Assembly (NCBI RefSeq): GCF_000807855.2
Contig: NZ_JRYR02000002.1
Coordinates: 697,756 to 761,755, forward strand
Reading direction: 5' to 3'
DNA from: Flammeovirga pacifica
GTDB lineage: Bacteria > Bacteroidota > Bacteroidia > Cytophagales > Flammeovirgaceae
Length of the DNA stretch: 64,000 nucleotides
Shown: piece after piece, positions 53,809-63,400 of the stretch
Position numbering within the stretch: position 1 is the first letter of the stretch
Layout of the letters: every line of letters begins with the position of its first letter
Notes under the pieces: generated by a model
The model's input: only the letters and a program-made list of their open reading frames with translations
Databases searched by the model: none
What the model was told of the DNA's origin: nothing
Translations under genes and position numbers: made by a program

Positions 53809-55236
53809 ATGAAATTTTTTAAAATGAAAAAAGGAATATTATTAATTCTACTTGGTGTTGTCTTTAATACAGCAACATTTGCCCAAACAGAGCAACCAAA
53901 TGTATTATTCATTATGGTGGATGATATGAATGATTGGGTTAACGCTTTCGGAGGACATCCACAAGCGATCACACCAAATATTGATCAAGTAGCAAAAGAA
54001 GGTGTGATGTTCAAAAATGCGTATTGTTCTGCACCATTATGTAATCCTTCAAGAACAAGTTTATTAACTGGATTACGTCCTTCGACTACAGGTGTCTATG
54101 GGAATTCGGAACATTTTAGAGATAAAGAAGAATTTAAAAATGTTGTAACACTTCCACAACATTTTTCAGCTAATGGATATCAAACTGTTGCTTCTGGAAA
54201 AATCTTTCATAGTCCTAGAGGTACTAAACCTACACCAAAACCAGGTAGTGACCCTGGCTCATTTCAAGTAGAAAAGTATTCTAAATTGGGGACGAAATTT
54301 CCAGACCCTTCTTTAAGAAGACAACACGGAATCAACTTCAATCAAAAAGGAATCAAAGCAAATTTCAAAAAGGCATTCGATTGGTACCCGATTGAAGATG
54401 AGTTAGAAGAAACAAATGACTGGCAAAATGCAGAATACTGTGCTAAATTCTTAAAAGAAGAGCATGATAAACCATTCTTTTTAGCTTGTGGTATCTTTAG
54501 ACCTCATTTACCTTGGTATGCTCCTAAAAAGTATTTTGACATGTATGATGTTGAAAATATTCAACTTCCTAAAGTTTTAGAAAACGATTTAGAAGATACA
54601 GGTAATTTTGGTAAAAAAATGGGTACAAATCTTCATAAAGAATTGGTTGAAAAAGGACTTTGGAAAGAAGCTGTTGCTGCCTATTTAGCCAATCTTACTT
54701 TTGCTGATGAATGTGTGGGAGAAGTATTAAATGCATTGTACGATTCTAAATACAAGAAAAATACAATTATTGTAATCATGGGTGACCATGGTTGGCATTT
54801 GGGAGAAAAAGACTTTTGGGGTAAAAACACATTATGGGAAAGATCAGCAAAAACTCCATTAATCATTTTAGATCCTAGACAAAAAGGTGGTAAAGTAGTC
54901 AATGAGGTGGTGTCATTATTGGATGTTTACCCTACTCTTACTGAAATGTGTGATTTACCATCAAATGCTAGTAATGAAGGAGAAAGTATTGCTGCTCTTC
55001 TTAAAAAGCCTACTAAAAAGATGAATAAAGCTGTTATAACTTCTAAAGATAAGGGCATGCATTCTATCCGATCGAATCAATTTAGATATACCATTTATAA
55101 AGATGGTTTTGAAGAACTTTATGATCATGATAATGATCCTAACGAATGGACTAATGTTGCTAAAAAAGGTCAATACAAAAATGCTTTGGAAGAAATGAGA
55201 AATCTTTTAAAAAATAAGATCGAAAGGAACAATTAG
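53809..55236 (+). CDS. S1-family formylglycine sulfatase
   Basis: A second secreted sulfatase, 475 aa (signal peptide about 1-25, ATFAQ). Metal residues Asp38-Asp39 in IMVDDMND, catalytic Cys78 in CNPSR and the lower site GDHGWHLGEKDFWGKN are all present. It is clearly a paralogue of the upstream sulfatase (shared GGHPQAITPNID, FRPHLPWYAPKKYFD, AYLANLTFADE) but differs around the active site (CNPSRTSLLTG versus CGPSRSANLSG) and in the central 90-190 region, so the two may take different sulfate positions. A 156-base gap with a hairpin separates them. Confidence 0.9.
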   Translation: MKFFKMKKGILLILLGVVFNTATFAQTEQPNVLFIMVDDMNDWVNAFGGHPQAITPNIDQVAKEGVMFKNAYCSAPLCNPSRTSLLTGLRPSTTGVYGNSEHFRDKEEFKNVVTLPQHFSANGYQTVASGKIFHSPRGTKPTPKPGSDPGSFQVEKYSKLGTKFPDPSLRRQHGINFNQKGIKANFKKAFDWYPIEDELEETNDWQNAEYCAKFLKEEHDKPFFLACGIFRPHLPWYAPKKYFDMYDVENIQLPKVLENDLEDTGNFGKKMGTNLHKELVEKGLWKEAVAAYLANLTFADECVGEVLNALYDSKYKKNTIIVIMGDHGWHLGEKDFWGKNTLWERSAKTPLIILDPRQKGGKVVNEVVSLLDVYPTLTEMCDLPSNASNEGESIAALLKKPTKKMNKAVITSKDKGMHSIRSNQFRYTIYKDGFEELYDHDNDPNEWTNVAKKGQYKNALEEMRNLLKNKIERNN

Positions 55237-55255
55237 ATAAAAAGTTATGTTATAT

Positions 55256-55290
55256 GAGAGTGGCTTATCTAAAATAGAGAAGTCACTCTC
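55256..55290 (+). terminator. Hairpin terminator after the second sulfatase
   Basis: GAGAGTGGCTT (55256-55266) pairs with AAGTCACTCTC (55280-55290), one mismatch. It marks the right border of the sulfatase unit. Confidence 0.72.
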
Positions 55291-55498
55291 TTAGCATACA
55301 TATTCTAAAAATTATATTTCACCCTCACACAAAGCCTAAATAAATGTAAAAGGCTTGAATTTATCCAACTATTTTATTGTATTTAGCTAAGAAGACCCTT
55401 AACAAGTGTAATTTTGACTTTACCTGCTTTGAATTAATACGTCTATATATTAAAATGCAGTAAGAAGCAACATCAACTAAGTAAACCATTACCGAACT

Positions 55499-55864
55499 AT
55501 GAAAAAATTAACACCTTTAGTTTTGTTTGTTTGTCTATCCATCTTATCAATGAGTTTTCATATCACAAAAGAAAATTCAAATGATCCTGTAAAAACAGAG
55601 ATTAAAGATGATTCCACACCACAAAGTGTTGTGTATAAAATCAATCAAAGATTAGTAGATAACGATCAAAAAGAACTTAAATGTGTTTATAAAGATGGTG
55701 ACATCATGATTGAGAGTAAAACTGAAATTTTATATACTGTTCCATTCAATGATGATAATAAATATATCACAGGTTTTAATAAAGAAAGAAAACTTAAGTA
55801 TTTATATGTACTAAAAGACGATGGTTCACAAAAAATTATTGATTACCATCAATTTAATGAATAA
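55499..55864 (+). CDS. Secreted hypothetical protein
   Basis: A 121-aa protein with a signal peptide (about 1-20, ILSMSF) and a polar, Lys/Asp-rich mature part with predicted strands (SVVYKINQRLV, IMIESKTEILYTVPF, LKYLYVLKDDG). I do not recognise a family. It stands alone and ends at a strong hairpin at 55877-55923. The start codon is supported by the signal peptide. Confidence 0.62.
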   Translation: MKKLTPLVLFVCLSILSMSFHITKENSNDPVKTEIKDDSTPQSVVYKINQRLVDNDQKELKCVYKDGDIMIESKTEILYTVPFNDDNKYITGFNKERKLKYLYVLKDDGSQKIIDYHQFNE

Positions 55865-55876
55865 AGAAAATATACA

Positions 55877-55923
55877 TAAAAAAGGAGGTTGTCTCATCAT
55901 CAAATGGGTCAACCTCTTTTTTT
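55877..55923 (+). terminator. Hairpin terminator
   Basis: AAAAAAGGAGGTTG pairs with CAACCTCTTTTTTT (one G-T pair), followed by T-run, 13 bases after the stop of the 55499 gene. Confidence 0.88.
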
Positions 55924-56078
55924 ATTAAGAAATTTCATTTAAAATAATTGGTCAGTTATAGATTTTTATCCTTCATCATAAAACTCACATCCAACCATTT
56001 TTTAAGATAAATTTTCAATTTAAGGATCTATCTTATTATATTAGACTGATTTTTTATTTTTTTAACTAACAACTTTTT

Positions 56079-56759
56079 ATGCTGGTCCAAAGAGATATTC
56101 AAACAGAATGCAAGGCACTTATATTAGAAGGCCGCCCTGATGGATATATTAAACAAAAAATTCTTGAAGTAAAAAAAAGTGCATCTGCCGCTGATTCACT
56201 CATCAAAAAAACTAAAAAAGAACTCATTAATAGTATTTCATTAAAGATCAAATCCATGTTAGAAGAAGGAAAAGATCTTATGACAATTAAAAGTGCTTTA
56301 ATAGAGTTTCCAACGGATTTGTATCATGATGGAGTTAGTAGATTTTTAGACAAACAAAGTCTACAAATAAAAGCACAGATCTATAGATATGTCCAAGAGA
56401 AAGATGATAATGAAAATATTATCAAGCGATACTCAAGTGATTTATTTCCTGAAAATGAAATTAAAAAGTGGATTCAAAACTCTTTTGACATTGAAATTCA
56501 AAGAATTAATGCTATAAAAAAGAAAAATTTTCTATTTGGTTTTTTTGGTATTATTGGGTCTATTCTTCTTTTTCTTCCAGGTTTATTTATATTACAAACA
56601 GGTACTAAAGTTAGAAAAAGCTCCTATTTATTCTTATTGAGTATATTTTTATTTGCAAGTAGTTTGTATAAACTCTTTATGGGACTTACTAAAAAGATTC
56701 CAAAGAGACCTGAATTTGAGATTTCAGAAAACAACAAATGTAAACTTTATAGATTATGA
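56079..56759 (+). CDS. Unknown helical-repeat protein with C-terminal membrane helices (paralogue A)
   Basis: I do not recognise a family. The 226-aa protein has three helical units of about 43 residues, each with the pattern I-x-(3)-L/I-x-E-G-x-(5)-IK-x-x-L: ECKALILEGRPDGYIKQKIL, IKSMLEEGKDLMTIKSAL and IYRYVQEKDDNENIIKRY. Two hydrophobic helices follow (about 155-180 and 185-205) and a short polar tail. It lacks a signal peptide, so the repeat part is probably cytoplasmic. It overlaps the next gene by four bases (ATGA) and is closely similar to the protein at 57376-58050. Confidence 0.7.
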   Translation: MLVQRDIQTECKALILEGRPDGYIKQKILEVKKSASAADSLIKKTKKELINSISLKIKSMLEEGKDLMTIKSALIEFPTDLYHDGVSRFLDKQSLQIKAQIYRYVQEKDDNENIIKRYSSDLFPENEIKKWIQNSFDIEIQRINAIKKKNFLFGFFGIIGSILLFLPGLFILQTGTKVRKSSYLFLLSIFLFASSLYKLFMGLTKKIPKRPEFEISENNKCKLYRL

Positions 56760-57220
56760 TAAACTTTTCTTCCTCCAGAATTCCATTCCTAAAATTCATA
56801 TTTATTATTTTGTTTTTGTGGAGTATATTAAAAATGTATGATTTGTACTCTGTCATAAGTAATTTACCAGCGGCATTATTTGCTTGTGGTGCTATACTCA
56901 TCATAATTACAGTGTTCATGTTCTTTACTTTGTCTTTAAATACTATTGCTTATGATGGTGAAAATGTCATTATTTCAAATCGTATTTTTGGAAAAGAAGA
57001 GGTGATCAACTTAGATGATATCAATACATTGGCCTCTTCAGATTTTAAATTAAATGCCAATGATGTTTATGGTATGGGAAATTTTGTAAAACTATTTTAT
57101 ACCAATAAGAATGGAAAAATAAAGTCTATTTATTCATTAAATCATATTGGAGATAGTTTAGAAAGCGACATGATTTTAATGCTATCAAAACTTAAAATAG
57201 AAAAAGAAAATCATAAATAA
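56756..57220 (+). CDS. Membrane protein with PH-like domain
   Basis: A 154-aa protein with two hydrophobic helices (about 10-30 and 40-62) followed by a beta-rich domain (TIAYDGENVIISNRIFGKEEVINLDDI, then LFYTNKNGKI) that resembles bacterial PH-like domains anchored next to membrane helices. Its ATG overlaps the stop of paralogue A by four bases, so translation is coupled. Paralogue B follows after 155 bases. The group suggests a small membrane complex of unknown role. Confidence 0.62.
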   Translation: MINFSSSRIPFLKFIFIILFLWSILKMYDLYSVISNLPAALFACGAILIIITVFMFFTLSLNTIAYDGENVIISNRIFGKEEVINLDDINTLASSDFKLNANDVYGMGNFVKLFYTNKNGKIKSIYSLNHIGDSLESDMILMLSKLKIEKENHK

Positions 57221-57317
57221 ATGCTTTTTGATTACAGAGGGTAGTTCAAACATTTTTTATGAAGTATAGATTTCTCTGTGAAATCCCCCCTATTTTAATT
57301 TAACATTTATCGCTTTT

Positions 57318-57325
57318 TATATTTG
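57318..57325 (+). promoter_or_regulatory. Candidate -7 element
   Basis: TATATTTG fits TAnnTTTG, 50 bases before paralogue B at 57376. It suggests that B also has its own promoter. Confidence 0.35.
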
Positions 57326-57375
57326 ATTAATTATATATCAAAGCAAACATTTTTTTTAATTAACTTATTACTTTT

Positions 57376-58050
57376 ATGCTAGTCGAAAGAGATATTAAAT
57401 CCGAATGTCAGGCACTTATTTTAGAAGGTCGCCCTGATGAATTTATTAAACAAAAAATTCTTGAAGTAAAAAAAAGTGCATTAGCGGCTGAAACACTAAT
57501 AAAAAACACAAAAAAAGAGTTTAGAAAAGACATCAGGACAGAGATCAAATCTATGTTAGAAGATGGAAAGGATATCCAAACCATCAAAAAGGCCTTAGAT
57601 AAATACCCTAACGATTTGTACAACGATGGAGTGAATACTTTCTTAAAACAAAATGGCTTAAAACTAAAAGCTGAGGTAAAAAAAAGAGTCCTTAAAGGAG
57701 AAAACTATAATAATATCATAAAACAATATTCCAATGATTTATACTCTGAAAACGATTTAAAAAAATGGGTTTATAATGCTATTGAAATGGAAATAGATAG
57801 AATTAAATCTTTAAAAAATAGAGACAAATTAATGGGTTTCTTTGGTGTTATAGGGGGTATAATATTACTTAGTTTATCAGTTATGGCTATGTCATCGGGT
57901 GGTAGGTTTCGTGTACGTACAACCATAGGCAGTATTTTTTTAATGATTGGTGGGTTTTATAAACTAACTGAAGGATTCAAAGATAATATTCCAACATTAC
58001 CCAATTTTGATTTCTCAGAAGACAATAGTAAATGTGAACTATTTAGATAA
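57376..58050 (+). CDS. Unknown helical-repeat protein with C-terminal membrane helices (paralogue B)
   Basis: A 224-aa paralogue of the protein at 56079. The first 35 residues are almost identical (ECQALILEGRPDEFIKQKIL), the next units diverge (IKSMLEDGKDIQTIKKAL, VKKRVLKGENYNNIIKQYSN) and the two C-terminal helices differ most. The upstream sequences of A and B also share A/T-rich AACTTATTACTTTTATG-like starts, as expected from a tandem duplication. Function is unknown. Confidence 0.7.
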   Translation: MLVERDIKSECQALILEGRPDEFIKQKILEVKKSALAAETLIKNTKKEFRKDIRTEIKSMLEDGKDIQTIKKALDKYPNDLYNDGVNTFLKQNGLKLKAEVKKRVLKGENYNNIIKQYSNDLYSENDLKKWVYNAIEMEIDRIKSLKNRDKLMGFFGVIGGIILLSLSVMAMSSGGRFRVRTTIGSIFLMIGGFYKLTEGFKDNIPTLPNFDFSEDNSKCELFR

Positions 58051-58108
58051 GATCTTATATTTCTTATGATCGAATTTAGTTTAACATAGAGATACTATAT
58101 ATAGAAAT

Positions 58109-58148
58109 AAAAAAGGAGGCTTCATATGTGTATAAAGTCTCCTTTTTT
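58109..58148. terminator. Bidirectional hairpin terminator
   Basis: AAAAAAGGAGGCTT (58109-58122) pairs with AAGTCTCCTTTTTT (58135-58148), one mismatch, between paralogue B and the convergent membrane-protein gene. Confidence 0.85.
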
Positions 58149-58160
58149 GATTGTATATAT

Positions 58161-58526
58161 TTAATTCTTTGACTCAAAATACTCTTTCAATTTCGGATGA
58201 AACGTTAATCCAAAAGAATACACTGCCATCACAAACCCAATCACAGCTTTTGCTGGAATAGATACCATAAAATCAAAAAGTATAATTGCCCTAAAGAGTT
58301 GCAACTTTCCATTTAAAGCGGTGATAATCATCCCAATCAAATTAATAATATAGAAGCCTGCTGTATATAATATGTATTCAGGGTTAGCATTCGGTATTTC
58401 TAATTTCCCACTGGAAATAGCATAGTATAAACCAAAAGCTATAAATACTTTTAGTAAAAATGATACCATGATGATACGTAATGCCACCGGCTTTTTCATT
58501 GGATTTTGAAGAGTAATAGTTTCCAT
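58161..58526 (-). CDS. Four-helix membrane protein
   Basis: A 121-aa protein with about four hydrophobic helices (roughly 16-40, 48-70, 73-92, 94-108) and a short polar tail, without a recognisable signal or motif. It is transcribed alone, in the same direction as the M1 peptidase 100 bases before it. I cannot assign a function. Confidence 0.62.
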   Translation of the reverse strand: METITLQNPMKKPVALRIIMVSFLLKVFIAFGLYYAISSGKLEIPNANPEYILYTAGFYIINLIGMIITALNGKLQLFRAIILFDFMVSIPAKAVIGFVMAVYSFGLTFHPKLKEYFESKN

Positions 58527-58628
58527 AATTATTGATATATTTTATGTTTTGAACTATTACAAATGTCTTATATCAGTGATGAAAACTTTTGGAAAATAGG
58601 CTCAATGATTATGACTTTTAGGTCATCA

Positions 58629-60284
58629 CTATATTTTGATTTCCATTAACCCAACATAATAATTAGGATCAATTTCTAGTGATTCAAATTCATTACATTC
58701 CAACATCTGCCATTTTTGTATAGGCACTATTCGTTTAGTCTCATTATTAATAAGAATATCAAGGGGCATCATAAAACCTTCAACTACATTAATGTATCTA
58801 TAAGCAAACCCTCCATCTACTTTTCTATATTCCATAACAGGTATTGATGTTGTTCTTAAGTATTGATCAAACACTTTAGAAAGGTCTATTCCTACTTCTT
58901 TACTTATATAGTCTTCAATTTGTTTTGTATCTACAGTTTGATGATAATATTGTTCATTCATCCCTCTCAATAACGATCTCCACTTTTCATCATCATCTTG
59001 GATTTTTCTGATCATATTGATCATATTACTTCCTTTGTAATACATGTCACCTGATCCTTCAGAATTAACATTGTATTCTCCAATAATAGGTCGATCATTC
59101 TGAATTGCTGACCTTGTTCCTCTAACATATTGCAAGCCGGCCTCTTTCCCATAGTAATACTCCACAAATAAACATTCTGAATAAGCTGTAAAACTCTCAT
59201 GAATCCACATATCAGCAATGTCTTTATCGGTGATATTATTAGCAAACCATTCGTGACCTGCTTCGTGTATAATGATAAAATCAAACTTTAGTCCCCAGCC
59301 GGTGTTACTTAAATCACTTCCTAAATAACCATTCTGAAATTTATTGCCATAAGTAACAGAACTTTGATGTTCCATCCCCAAATATGGTACTTCTACTAAC
59401 TTAAATCCATCTTCATAAAATGGATAGTGACCAAACCAGTGTTCGAACGCTTCCATCATGTCTTTGGCTTGAGTAAACTGCTTCTTTGCTTTCTCTAAAT
59501 TATGTTCTAAGACATAATAGTTCATGTCTAGTTTTCCTTTTTCTCCTTTATATTGCTCGCCAAAATGGACATAATTACCAATATTGATGTTCACTCCATA
59601 ATTATTAATTGGGTTCACTACTTTCCAGTGATAGGTCTTCGTTTTCTTTTTTCTATTTTTCTTCACTCCAACCAAACGACCATTAGATACATCCATCAAG
59701 TGTTCTGGTACTTCCACTTTTATTTCCATACCTAGATCGGGCTCATCGTACATATGATCTTTGTTAGGCCACCACACAGATGCACCTAGACCTTGACAAG
59801 AAGTAGCGATAAAATCATTTCCTTCCTCATCTTTTCCCCAAGTAAACCCTCCGTCCCAAGGTGCATTTACTGCTTCTTTAGGGTGTCCTTCAAAAAATAT
59901 CTCAATACTATCTATTTCACCTACTGAATATTTCTGAGGAATATCAATAAAAAAAGCATTACCATTACGGGTAAAATTTAAATTGATTTTATGGTGTTTT
60001 ACTTCAAGAATCTCCATAGGCTCTTGTAAGTCAATTTGTAGTTGTTGGGGTTGATCAATTACTTTAAAAACAACCGTATTAGTCCCTTTTATAAACTTTT
60101 CTTCTGAATGTACCTCTACTTCTAAATAGTACTTTTGTAAGTCCCACCAAGCCCTTTCAGATGTAATTGTTCCTCTTAGTGTATCTTGTTCTGAATACAC
60201 GTGAGAATGTCCTTGTAATAATTGAGCCTGAAGGCAAGTTGTCATCAATAAAGAAAGGAAAAAAGTAAATGTTATTTTTGTCAT
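58629..60284 (-). CDS. M1-family metallopeptidase
   Basis: A secreted gluzincin peptidase, 552 aa from Met at 60284, which gives a good signal peptide (MTKITFTFFLSLLMTTCLQ, then AQ); the frame extends to 60326. The zinc site is HEAGHEWF (His340, Glu341, His344) with Glu363 in WIHESF, the HExxH-x18-E pattern. The substrate motif reads LGMEHQS (GMEH rather than GAMEN), which I think is normal for this short Bacteroidota branch. It lacks the long helical C-terminal domain of the 6040 protein. Role: peptide trimming in the periplasm or outside. It is a single gene. Confidence 0.88.
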   Translation of the reverse strand: MTKITFTFFLSLLMTTCLQAQLLQGHSHVYSEQDTLRGTITSERAWWDLQKYYLEVEVHSEEKFIKGTNTVVFKVIDQPQQLQIDLQEPMEILEVKHHKINLNFTRNGNAFFIDIPQKYSVGEIDSIEIFFEGHPKEAVNAPWDGGFTWGKDEEGNDFIATSCQGLGASVWWPNKDHMYDEPDLGMEIKVEVPEHLMDVSNGRLVGVKKNRKKKTKTYHWKVVNPINNYGVNINIGNYVHFGEQYKGEKGKLDMNYYVLEHNLEKAKKQFTQAKDMMEAFEHWFGHYPFYEDGFKLVEVPYLGMEHQSSVTYGNKFQNGYLGSDLSNTGWGLKFDFIIIHEAGHEWFANNITDKDIADMWIHESFTAYSECLFVEYYYGKEAGLQYVRGTRSAIQNDRPIIGEYNVNSEGSGDMYYKGSNMINMIRKIQDDDEKWRSLLRGMNEQYYHQTVDTKQIEDYISKEVGIDLSKVFDQYLRTTSIPVMEYRKVDGGFAYRYINVVEGFMMPLDILINNETKRIVPIQKWQMLECNEFESLEIDPNYYVGLMEIKI

Positions 60285-60403
60285 TCGATTTATAATTGAT
60301 ATTATTCTTATAAAGATATTAAGCATTCAACAAAAAGAAAATTATCGATACTGGATTCTTCAATAATAGCCTTTTCATGTCATCTCATTCTTTTTAATAA
60401 TAA

Positions 60404-60434
60404 CAGGTGATCATGTAGAGTACATAATCACCTG
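60404..60434 (-). terminator. Hairpin after the first GH92 gene
   Basis: CAGGTGAT (60404-60411) pairs with ATCACCTG (60427-60434), loop 15 bases, with A/T-rich flanks. It is 40 bases beyond the GH92 stop on the minus strand. Confidence 0.62.
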
Positions 60435-60473
60435 ATTTTACTTCATTTTTGATTTTTTACATCATTCGATACG

Positions 60474-63400
60474 TTATTCGTTCAAATAGATTTCATCAAT
60501 CATTAGGAAAGGTGTTTGACCTGCACCGCCATGCCACTTCGGCATTCCACCATAATTTTCGATTTCAATTTTTATGTAACGTGCATTTTGATGGCCAATA
60601 TTTACAGAGTTTGTTATGATTTTATGTTCATGTTCTAATACATTTTCATATTTAGCATAACCCACTTTTTTCCAATTTTTCTTATTGGTACTTACCCAAA
60701 CAGTTGTTGCTTTTGGAGGGAAAATCCACACATAAGTATTCGATAGAGTATTGTATTTAACTTGTTTGATATTTGTCGTCTTACCTAAATCAATTACTGC
60801 TTCTAGATTGTTTTTGATGAAGCCATTCCAATGTCCATCAGCAAAAGCATCAGACGCCAATTTTTGATCAATTAACTGACTACCATCTGTTTTACCATAA
60901 TCCTCTGTCTCATGTGATAGGTTAATTTTAGGATATCCTTTTCCTAACCTTGCAGACTGTGTTTTAATATATTGATGTTCAAATGTTTTACTCTCAATCA
61001 ATCCTTCTTTAAAAGCCTTAGCCTTTAATGTTGTCGATTTATAAATCTGAATACCATTTGTGTATTTTTTCGACTTTGCATTAGGCTCAGAACCATCTAA
61101 AGTATATCTAATAATAGCATCCGTATTATTACAGAATAATTTGATAGGTAATGATGCTCCAAAGAAGTTTTCGGCATTAGATGAATAAGGAGTATTCGTT
61201 ACTCTTTGTGCTACTTCAGGAACTGAGGTTATCTTTTCGCCTGGAGTTGCCTCATTCGATGTCGCCCAAGTTTTATTTGGTGTAGCCTGCATTTCAAAAA
61301 CTAACTCTCCTCCATCCATTATTTCATGATGTTGGATGTATGCTCTATCCAATTGTTTTCCATTTAATGAAACCGATTGGATGTATACATTTTTATCAGA
61401 AGCGTTATTTACTTTGACAGAGAATGTCTTCCCATTTTCTAATTTGATTTTTGCCGCTTTTACCTTCGGTGATCCTATGATATAATTCATATCACCCGGA
61501 GTCACTGGATAAAATCCCATGGCTGAGAAAATATACCATGCAGACATTTGGCCAAGGTCTTCGTTATTTACTAAACCATCGGGGTCATTATGGTAAAACT
61601 CATCCATTACTTGATGCACCAACTCTTGTGTTTTCCATGGTTCTTGAGCAAAAACATAGAAATAAGGAATCTGATGTCCCGGTTCATCACCATGTCCATA
61701 TTTCCCAATAAATCCTGAAATATCTACATGTTGTGCTCCTCCTAAGGTGGTTGTATCGGCTAAAATTGAATCAATTTTTTGTGCAAATTTCTTTGGCCCT
61801 CCAAACATTTGCATATAAGCTTTTACATCATGAGGCACATACATACTGTAAGCCCAAATATTTCCGGAAACGTAATTTTTCACTAAATCATCCCATGTAT
61901 CTGTGGATACATTAGGCACAGTACCATCACTCATTTTAGGTAATAAGTAACCTGATTTTTTATCAAATAGCGCTCTGTACCCTTTCGATCTATCTAAATA
62001 CAATTGCTCATTTTTTGAATCACCCAACTTATGGGCCACCTGAGCAATCGTCCAATCATAATAATTTTGTTCTGTTGTTTTTGAGACTGATGAGCCAATT
62101 TCACCAGGAACATAATAGAACTTCAGGTAATCATCCATCCCATTGACATCATAATTTGGAGAATGTTTTCCTAAGTAATTTGAAGCCGACAACATGGTCT
62201 GATAGGCTTCTTGCTGATTAATTCCCGGAATATCTTTTAATATAGCATCCGCTATCGGAGACACTGTATTGTACCCTATCATACAAATATTATCATGCCC
62301 TACAGCTTCCCAAATAGGTAACTCAACATCAGATACCGTTTTACGAGAGACTAATGAATTGACAAACTCTGCTGTTTTTTCCTTTTCAATTATTGTAAAT
62401 AAAGGATGTAGTGCTCTAAACGTATCCCATGTAGAATAATTACTGTATTGTGGGTAATCAGTATGGTATTTTTTACCCTCCACTACAAAATTACCGTCAA
62501 CATCAGAAAGAAGGTTCGGAGAGATAAAAGAATGATACATACCCGTCATGAATACTACTTTATCATCTTCATCAATCGTTTCGATTTCAATTTTATTTAA
62601 CTTCTCTCTCCATGCATTTTGTGCAGCCACCAAAGCCTGATCAAAAGATGTTGTTTTAGCTTCTGCATCAAAGTTCTTTTTAGCACCTTCGAAACTCACA
62701 TTGGAGATGGCAACTTTTAATTCTAATTGTTCATCACTTTTCACATCAAAAGTAACAACCGCTTTAGCTCTTTCCTCTTCAAATTTAGAAATCCCCTTTT
62801 TGGGTTGATCCTCATTGGTAATTAAATATTGATTGAAAGGTTTAGAAAATTCTGCGTAAAAATAAACTGTTCTTTTGCCTGCTTCTCCATTCGCTTTTTT
62901 ATACCCTCTAATTGCATTGTCTCCAATAATTTCTACACTTGTACCGAAAATGGTTTCCATTAGGTGATGTGTAGGATCAAAAACAACATTTGCTTCACCA
63001 GAATTGTGAAAAGTATATTTATGAAAACCTACTCTCGGAGAAGCTGTTAATTCAACATCAATATTATCATCTAAAAGAGTCACTGAATAATATCCTGCTT
63101 TAGCGTCTTCTTTATCGTGAGAAAATCGAGACCTGTACCCTGTTTCTGGTGCCTCTTCTGTTCCTGAATTAGTAGTAGGATCACCCATAGTTGGCATCAC
63201 TAAAATATCTCCCAAACCAGCTAACCCTGCCCCACTAAAATGTGTATGAGCAAAACCTTTGATAATCTGATCAGAATAATGATATCCTGAACACCAATTC
63301 CAATTTTTAAATTCGTTACTAGGACTTAATTGCACCATACCAAATGGCGTTGTTGCTCCTGGAAAAGTATGACCAATACCATTTGTACCAATCATTGGAT

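Larger units (their letters stand above)
26547..55236. other. Candidate carrageenan polysaccharide utilization locus
   Basis: The stretch holds GH82-like, GH110, GH2, GH150-like and T9SS-tagged proteins, an HTCS regulator, two surface-glycan-binding-like lipoproteins, SusD and SusC on the minus strand, then two sulfatases on the plus strand. One unrelated small gene (28176-28598) interrupts it. The set endo-carrageenase, exo-galactosidases and sulfatases is that expected for a sulfated galactan; the combination favours lambda-type carrageenan. Borders are set by gene content and are approximate. Confidence 0.7.
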
